Positions 1 through 4,965 of a stretch of 7,072 bases of DNA are shown piece after piece. The notes beneath the pieces are model-generated. The model was not told the origin of the DNA. It ran no database searches and worked only from the letters and a program-made list of their open reading frames with translations. Origin of the DNA: Candidatus Zhuqueibacterota bacterium. Its GTDB lineage: Bacteria; Zhuqueibacterota; Zhuqueibacteria; Residuimicrobiales; Krinioviventaceae. The position numbers and the translations under genes are program-made. Location of the stretch: the NCBI GenBank assembly GCA_003854995.1, contig RQOI01000300.1, positions 1 through 7,072 on the forward strand, written 5' to 3'. Positions within the stretch are counted from its first letter, which is position 1; each line of letters begins with the position of its first letter.

Positions 1-161
1 ATGAATATTCTGGGCGATCTTATAGAGGTGTAAGCGCTTTTTTATCAGGTTCTTGAGCCTTTTGCCGCCTGTAACTGACCTTTTACACAGCAGCACAGTT
101 TTTGCTTGTGAAAGAAGCGAAATAGTGATATATTTTTTTCCATTTGCAGAATAGAGAAACG
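1..161. other. Upstream leader / intergenic region
   Basis: This stretch before the first gene shows no convincing complete gene. One + frame is open from base 1 to a TAA at 31-33. It could be the last ten codons of a preceding gene on the same strand, but it is too short to judge. A weak imperfect hairpin (AGGTT at 47-51, loop CTTG, AGCCT at 56-60, with one G-T pair) is followed by a short T run. This could be a poor terminator for an upstream gene, but the stem is only five pairs. From about 95 the sequence becomes AT-rich, as expected for a promoter ahead of the operon. Confidence 0.5.
106..134 (+). promoter_or_regulatory. Possible sigma70-type promoter for the operon
   Basis: TTGTGA at 106-111 (4 of 6 matches to the -35 consensus) and TATATT at 129-134 (5 of 6 matches to the -10 consensus) are separated by exactly 17 bases. 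Transcription would start near 141, giving a leader of about 20 bases before the GTG at 162. It is the only reasonable promoter-like pair seen ahead of the five-gene run. AT-rich sequence often gives such matches by chance, and if the host belongs to Bacteroidota-like lineages its promoter consensus would differ, so this is tentative. Confidence 0.3.
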
Positions 162-2150
162 GTGAAAAAATCATTGATGATATGCCTGGCCTTGCTGTCC
201 TGGATCGTGTTGAGCGCCTGCAGCAGCAGTCGAAAGATGGCCGGGGTGAGATACGAGCTCGACTATAACAGGGCCGCCATGAACCACATGATCGACGGCG
301 CGATCATGGAACTGCTGGAAAATCCGAATGGGGCGTTGCTGCATTATCACCAGGCAGCTGAGCTGGATTCCACGTCGCCGGGCATTTATATCACCATGGC
401 GGAGAACTATTACCTGCTGGAAAAGCCGGACCTGAGCATCAGCCTGGCGAAAAAGGCGCTGCGACTCGATCCGGAGAACCTGGACGCGCTGCACATTCTC
501 GCCGCCGCCTATGAGGCCAATAAACAGCACGTGCAGGCGATGGCTGTCTTTGAAGATATCGTCAAAATTGTGCCCAACGATATCGAGGCACTTTTTTATT
601 TGACTTCCCTGCAAATTCTCTCGCTCAATCCCAAAGACGCACTCAAAACTTATCGACAGATGGTCAAATCCGGTTTGGACGATCCGGACTATCTGATCGG
701 CGTCGGCAATCTCTTTCTGCGCAGTGGCGCGCACGCCGAGGCAGAGCAGGTCTATCAGGATATTTACAGCCGTGATCCCGATGTCGAAGCGGTCTATCTC
801 GCCCTCGCCACAACGAGCAAAGCAAAACAGGACGATGAACAGGCCATCGAGTGGTACAAGAAGGCGCTGGCTCACAATTCCGCTTTTGATGACGTCAAAG
901 CAGAGCTGAAGAAAATATACGATAAGGAGAAAAATTGGCCGGCGGCGATCGCGATGTACGAACAGCTGGTCGCACAGGACAGCACCAATCTGTCCGACAA
1001 ATTGCAGCTGGGCCAATATTACTTTCTGAACGATGAACATGCCAAATCCATGGCCACCTACAGCAAGGCGGTGCAAGATCATCCGTTGAGCGAGCGCGCT
1101 TATCTGACCCTCGGCGCCCTGAACATGGCGCAAAAGGACACGGTCGCGGCGATCGAAACCCTGCGACAGGCGATCGAGAAAAAGGCATCGTTTTATCGCG
1201 CGCGACGGACATTGAGTGAAATATATGCCGAGCAAGGTCGGTGGGACGATGCCATTGAATTGTTCGAACCGCTGAAGGACAACGACACGACCTATGTTGG
1301 TGCGCGCATCGAAATTGCGCATCTGCTCATCGACAAGGGTGACACCCTGCAGGCGATCAACATGATCAAACCGCTGATGGAGACGCACGGCGATGACTGG
1401 CGAGTTCCCACCACCCTGGGGCGATTCTATTTCATCTCCGACGATTATGCGACCGCCATCGGCTACTTTAATGCTGCTCTCGACAGGCGCTCTGACCTAC
1501 CCCATCTCTGGGTGCTGCGCGGCCTGACCTATATGCAAATGGACAGCCTCGATGTCGCCCTGGATAACTTTGAGCGCGCCGCGGAAAAATTCCCCAAGGA
1601 ATCGGAAATCCACTACTATGCCGGCACCCTCTCCAGTCGTCAGAACAAGTTCGCCAAGGCTGTATCTTATTTGCTCACGGCGTTGGAAAATGATCCCAAA
1701 AATGATCAGGTGGCGCTCTCCCTCGCCGGCGCCTACGATGAGCTCAAGCAGTATGATCGCGCGGAAAAATTATACCAACAGCTGCTGCAAGCCAATCCCG
1801 AGAGTGCGATCATTCTGAACAACTATGCCTATCATCTATCGGTGCAGGCGAAAGAGCTGGAGGCTGCGCTGCAGATGTCAAAAAAGGCCGTTGAGGCCGA
1901 GCCGGAGAACGCTCCCTACCTCGATACGCTGGGCTGGATCCATTACCAGATGGGCGACTATCAGACAGCCCGGCAGTACATTGAAAAAGCGCTCGAAAGA
2001 CGCCCAGAAAACGCCGAGGTTGCGGAGCATCTCGGCGACGTATATGAAAAGCTGGGCATGCAGGCGCTGGCTGAGGAGCTTTGGCGCAAAGCCTATGAAC
2101 TCGATGACAGACGCGTGAAATTACTGGAGAAACTGGATCAGTCAAACTAA
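162..2150 (+). CDS. Large TPR-repeat lipoprotein
   Basis: This is a probable exported scaffold protein of 662 residues. The N-terminus is a type II signal peptide: two lysines, a hydrophobic stretch, and the lipobox LSAC with Cys20 as the lipidation site. The rest, roughly residues 37-650, is made of about 16-18 tandem 34-residue TPR-like helical hairpins, many ending in the usual acidic-Pro turn such as RLDPEN or EAEPEN. The C-terminal repeats carry the wording DTLGWIHYQMGDYQTAR and AEHLGDVYEKLG, typical of TPR lipoproteins of the PA4667/LbcA kind. TPR arrays bind partner proteins and are not enzymes. GTG at 162 is chosen because it puts MKKSL directly before the hydrophobic core and follows a purine-rich GAGA at 154-157. 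An in-frame TTG at 144 would add six residues but has no ribosome site. The stop overlaps the next start by one base (TAATG), so the two genes are probably translationally coupled. The partner is unknown. If the Cys is lipidated and sorted, the likely site is the periplasmic face of the outer membrane. Confidence 0.9.
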   Translation: MKKSLMICLALLSWIVLSACSSSRKMAGVRYELDYNRAAMNHMIDGAIMELLENPNGALLHYHQAAELDSTSPGIYITMAENYYLLEKPDLSISLAKKALRLDPENLDALHILAAAYEANKQHVQAMAVFEDIVKIVPNDIEALFYLTSLQILSLNPKDALKTYRQMVKSGLDDPDYLIGVGNLFLRSGAHAEAEQVYQDIYSRDPDVEAVYLALATTSKAKQDDEQAIEWYKKALAHNSAFDDVKAELKKIYDKEKNWPAAIAMYEQLVAQDSTNLSDKLQLGQYYFLNDEHAKSMATYSKAVQDHPLSERAYLTLGALNMAQKDTVAAIETLRQAIEKKASFYRARRTLSEIYAEQGRWDDAIELFEPLKDNDTTYVGARIEIAHLLIDKGDTLQAINMIKPLMETHGDDWRVPTTLGRFYFISDDYATAIGYFNAALDRRSDLPHLWVLRGLTYMQMDSLDVALDNFERAAEKFPKESEIHYYAGTLSSRQNKFAKAVSYLLTALENDPKNDQVALSLAGAYDELKQYDRAEKLYQQLLQANPESAIILNNYAYHLSVQAKELEAALQMSKKAVEAEPENAPYLDTLGWIHYQMGDYQTARQYIEKALERRPENAEVAEHLGDVYEKLGMQALAEELWRKAYELDDRRVKLLEKLDQSN

Positions 2151-2959
2151 TGTCTTGTAATCAGAGCGCAACCCCAAATTATGGTTTCTTTGCGATTGTT
2201 ATCCTGTTGCCTTTTGCCTTGATCCTCATGAGTGGTTGCTCTACGGCGCCGCAACCCGCGATCGAAACGGGTGAGACGCGCCTGCAGGTGGTGCAGGAGA
2301 TCCTCGAGAAAAATGTGCAGAAATTTGCCACGCTCCAGGGACGCGGTAAGCTGGTCGTCCAGTCACCGCAGCAATCCTTCTCCGGCAATGCTGTGGTGAA
2401 TATTAAAAATCCGGATTCCATCTACGTTCGCATCGAGGCCGTGCTGGGACTGGATGTCGGCGTCCTCTTTGCCAATACAGAGAGATATCTCATCTATTCT
2501 CCCATGGAGAATCTCGCCTATGTGGGCGACGCGAGCGATACGCTGCGGCTGAAATCGTTTCTTGGCTTTGATCTGACCTTCCAGCAGATGATCCACTGTC
2601 TGTCGGGATTGGCCACCCTCAGTGAGATGAGCGCTGCAAAAATTAAGATGAAAGAGGACGGGCTCCACATCATCGGACTCGCCGACGCCATTTTTTATGA
2701 CTATACGATCGATACCAATGCCGGCTTGATCGCGCGGCTGGAAATGAAAGACCTGGACGGCCACGTCCTGCGCATCGAGGAATACAAAAGATTTACCACC
2801 ATAAAGGGCGTTCGAATACCGCAGATGATGCGGTTCACTCGCCCCCGACAGATGGAATCATTGACCATTTTTTACGACCTGCTGCATGTCAACCAGCCCG
2901 TTGCAGCTGGAAATTTCCACATCAAACTGCCGGCTGATATTTTTAAAATCGAGCTCTGA
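2150..2959 (+). CDS. LolB-like outer-membrane lipoprotein (DUF4292 family)
   Basis: The 269-residue protein has a hydrophobic leader (residues 12-27) ending in LMSGC, with Cys30 as the expected lipidated residue. The mature part reads as a LolA/LolB-type antiparallel beta sheet. The strand pattern starts with LQGRGKLVVQ (62-71), FSGNAVVNI (77-85) and SIYVRIEAVLGLDVGVLF (90-107), and ends with IPQMMRF, LTIFYDLLHVNQPV and FHIKLP (223-261). This wording matches DUF4292 proteins of the FCB group, which are proposed relatives of LolB, the outer-membrane receptor that accepts lipoproteins from LolA. The length is normal for the family. Oddly, the leader has no Lys or Arg before the hydrophobic core, and no other start codon in reach would add one, because the frame is closed at 2105. 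There is no strong ribosome site. The start overlaps the preceding stop by one base, which suggests re-initiation. Family assignment is fairly secure; the Lol-like function is inferred. Confidence 0.85.
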   Translation: MSCNQSATPNYGFFAIVILLPFALILMSGCSTAPQPAIETGETRLQVVQEILEKNVQKFATLQGRGKLVVQSPQQSFSGNAVVNIKNPDSIYVRIEAVLGLDVGVLFANTERYLIYSPMENLAYVGDASDTLRLKSFLGFDLTFQQMIHCLSGLATLSEMSAAKIKMKEDGLHIIGLADAIFYDYTIDTNAGLIARLEMKDLDGHVLRIEEYKRFTTIKGVRIPQMMRFTRPRQMESLTIFYDLLHVNQPVAAGNFHIKLPADIFKIEL

Positions 2960-2961
2960 TT

Positions 2962-3909
2962 ATGGCGTCTGACCCCATCGATATATCAATTGTCGTTCCG
3001 CTGTTCAACGAGCAGGACTCGCTTTTCGAGCTCTTTGCCCAGATCAAAACGGTCATGCAGGAGTTAGAGCTTTCATTCGAGGTCATATTCGTCGACGACG
3101 GATCGACCGATCGGTCGTCGAACATCGTGCATTCGCTCAACGCCAAGGATCCGCGCGCCAAACTCATCCAGTTCCGCAAAAATTATGGCAAGGCGGCCGG
3201 ACTGGCTGCGGGTTTCAAGATGGCGACAGGTGACGTTGTCATCACCATGGATGCCGATCTGCAGGACGATCCGAAAGAAATCCCGCATCTCCTCGACAAG
3301 TTGAATGAAGGTTACGATCTCGTCTCGGGCTGGAAAAAAGTCCGCCACGATCCGTTCATCAAAACGCAGACATCCAAAGTTTACAACTATTTCACCTCGC
3401 TGTTCAGCGGCATTCGGCTGCACGATTTCAATTGCGGCTTGAAAGCCTACCGCAGTCAAGTGGTCAAAACCATGTCGATTTACGGCGAGCTGCATCGCTA
3501 CCTGCCGGTCATCGCTTTTCGCAATGGCTACAGGGTGACGGAAATTCCGGTCTCCCACCGCGCCCGCAAATACGGCCGCTCGAAATACGGCGTCGCCAGA
3601 TTTACCCGCGGCGCCTTTGACCTGCTCACTATCTCATTCCTGAGCCGCTACAAAAAACGACCACTGCACCTGTTCGGCTCGTGGGGTTTGCTGTCGACTT
3701 TTGCCGGGCTCGTCATCCTGGCCATTCTGGCCGCGCAAAAATTACTCTATGATGCGCATCTCAGCCGCCGCCCCCTGCTCTTTCTGGGGCTGCTGATGGT
3801 CATCGTCGGCATTCAGTTTTTTTCCATCGGTCTACTGGGTGAAATGATCAGCGAATCCCGTTCCGAGGTCGACAATTATCTGGTGAAAAAGACTGTCGGG
3901 TGGGACTAG
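2962..3909 (+). CDS. Polyprenyl-phosphate glycosyltransferase, GT2 family (DPM1/GtrB/CsbB-like)
   Basis: This 315-residue enzyme probably transfers a sugar from a nucleotide donor to undecaprenyl phosphate at the cytoplasmic face of the inner membrane. It has a GT-A catalytic domain of about 230 residues. Visible motifs are VVPLFNE (11-17), VDDGSTD (44-50), the metal-binding DAD in MDADLQDDP (96-104), DFNCGLKAYR (155-164), GELHRYLPV (175-183) and RKYGRSKYG (202-210). The HRYLP and GRSKYG blocks are characteristic of the GtrB/CsbB/ArnC branch. Two hydrophobic segments follow (about 238-258 and 271-293), the usual two-helix membrane anchor of this branch, and the total length is normal. The ATG lies two bases after the preceding TGA, with no clear ribosome site, so coupling is likely. 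The sugar cannot be read from the sequence. The YfhO-like protein two genes downstream is the expected user of the lipid-linked sugar. Confidence 0.9.
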   Translation: MASDPIDISIVVPLFNEQDSLFELFAQIKTVMQELELSFEVIFVDDGSTDRSSNIVHSLNAKDPRAKLIQFRKNYGKAAGLAAGFKMATGDVVITMDADLQDDPKEIPHLLDKLNEGYDLVSGWKKVRHDPFIKTQTSKVYNYFTSLFSGIRLHDFNCGLKAYRSQVVKTMSIYGELHRYLPVIAFRNGYRVTEIPVSHRARKYGRSKYGVARFTRGAFDLLTISFLSRYKKRPLHLFGSWGLLSTFAGLVILAILAAQKLLYDAHLSRRPLLFLGLLMVIVGIQFFSIGLLGEMISESRSEVDNYLVKKTVGWD

Positions 3910-3911
3910 TG
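3898..3911 (+). promoter_or_regulatory. Ribosome binding site deciding the GTG start at 3909
   Basis: GGGTGGG at 3898-3904 is a GGNGG-type Shine-Dalgarno sequence placed 4-5 bases before GTG at 3909-3911. That GTG overlaps the stop of the preceding gene by one base (TAGTG), the same arrangement as the TAATG at 2148-2152. The alternative GTG at 3900 lies inside this G-rich stretch and has no comparable site ahead of it, so 3909 is preferred. Confidence 0.5.
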
Positions 3912-4955
3912 GCGAACAGATCAGACAATTTTCTCTCCGTCATTGTGCCCTCTTATAATCGAAAAGAAGAAATACAAGCCTTACTCGCCTCGCTCGAAAG
4001 GCAGGAATTGAGCTCTGATCATTTCGAGATCATCATTGTCGATGATGGCTCGTCGGATGGGACGGACGACTGGATATACGATTTCAGCAAAAAGGCCAGG
4101 CTCAACATCAATTTTGTTCGCCAGGATCGCCAGGGGCCGGGCGCTGCGCGCAACCTCGGCATGAGCTCGGCCAAAGGAGATCTGTTCGTCTTTATCGATT
4201 CCGACTGTACGGCGCCGCCCAACTGGCTGAGCATCATAAAAAGCACCTTTGATAGAGATCCGACCATTCGCGCCTTCGGCGGCCGCGACGACGCTCGGGC
4301 GGATTTCGCGCCGCTGTTGCTGGCGATCAACTATTCGATGACCTCGTTTCTAACCACCGGCGGCATGCGCGGCGGCAAGAAGAAACGGCTGGCCAAGTTT
4401 TATCCCCGCAGCTTCAACATGGGGGTGCATCGCGAATTATACGAAAAGATCGGCGGATTCGGTGCGCTGCGCCACGGCCAGGATATCGAGTTCAGCAATC
4501 GCATCCGCAAGAGCGGCGAAAAGGTGGTGTACATCCACGATGCGGTCGTCTATCATAAAAGGCGGACATCGCTGCGCACCTTCTTTCGCCAGGTGTTCAA
4601 CTGGGGCGTTGCGAGAATCAATCTCTATAAAATAGACTCGTCCATGCTGGAGCCGCTGCATTTTGTCCCGGCGCTCGCATTCTGGTTTGTCATCCTGTGC
4701 ACGCTGGGCGCGCTCATCTTTCCTGCAGTCTTTGTCGTGTGGAAATATATCGCCCTCATCGGCCTGCTCGCTCTCCTGCTGTCAGCCATCGATGCGGCGA
4801 TGAAATGGAAGAATGTGACGGTCGGGTTGCTGGTGCCGCTCGTCATGCCGCTGCAGATTGCCGGCTATGGATTGGGATTTTCGCTCGCGTTTTTGCGCCG
4901 CGTGCTGTTGCGACAGAGCGAGTTCAGCGGATTTGTAAAAAAATACTATAAATGA
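3909..4955 (+). CDS. Membrane-anchored family 2 glycosyltransferase
   Basis: With the GTG at 3909 the protein has 348 residues; a GTG at 3900 would add three. The N-terminal GT-A domain shows SVIVPSYNR (10-18), VDDGSSDGT (44-52), RQGPGAARNLG (74-84), the metal-binding DSD in FIDSDC (95-100), NMGVHRELYEKIGGF (170-184) and GQDIEF (190-195). The last takes the place of the common GEDxDF catalytic-base motif. FFRQVFNWG (225-233) follows, in the place of the arginine-rich acceptor-loop motif. The C-terminal third is hydrophobic, with about three membrane segments (roughly 252-277, 280-297 and 303-327) and a basic tail. This layout differs from the preceding GtrB-like enzyme and looks like transferases that elongate a lipid-linked or surface glycan at the cytoplasmic face. 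Donor and acceptor are unknown. It is coupled to the gene before it and ends ten bases before the next. Confidence 0.88.
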   Translation: MANRSDNFLSVIVPSYNRKEEIQALLASLERQELSSDHFEIIIVDDGSSDGTDDWIYDFSKKARLNINFVRQDRQGPGAARNLGMSSAKGDLFVFIDSDCTAPPNWLSIIKSTFDRDPTIRAFGGRDDARADFAPLLLAINYSMTSFLTTGGMRGGKKKRLAKFYPRSFNMGVHRELYEKIGGFGALRHGQDIEFSNRIRKSGEKVVYIHDAVVYHKRRTSLRTFFRQVFNWGVARINLYKIDSSMLEPLHFVPALAFWFVILCTLGALIFPAVFVVWKYIALIGLLALLLSAIDAAMKWKNVTVGLLVPLVMPLQIAGYGLGFSLAFLRRVLLRQSEFSGFVKKYYK

Positions 4956-4965
4956 AGGCGCACCA

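Noticed and set aside
32..39. AAGCGCTT palindrome before a T run
   Set aside because: An eight-base perfect palindrome has no loop and cannot form a terminator stem. A single copy gives no support for an operator.
47..63. Hairpin followed by T run as a rho-independent terminator
   Set aside because: The stem is only five pairs including a G-T pair, and the T run is four bases, too weak to call without knowing the upstream gene.
171..1388. 405-codon open frame on the minus strand opposite the TPR gene
   Set aside because: Its codons are in exact register with the sense codons, so it stays open simply because the TPR gene rarely uses TTA, CTA or TCA codons there. The translation has no recognisable domain, while the sense strand has clear TPRs and a signal peptide.
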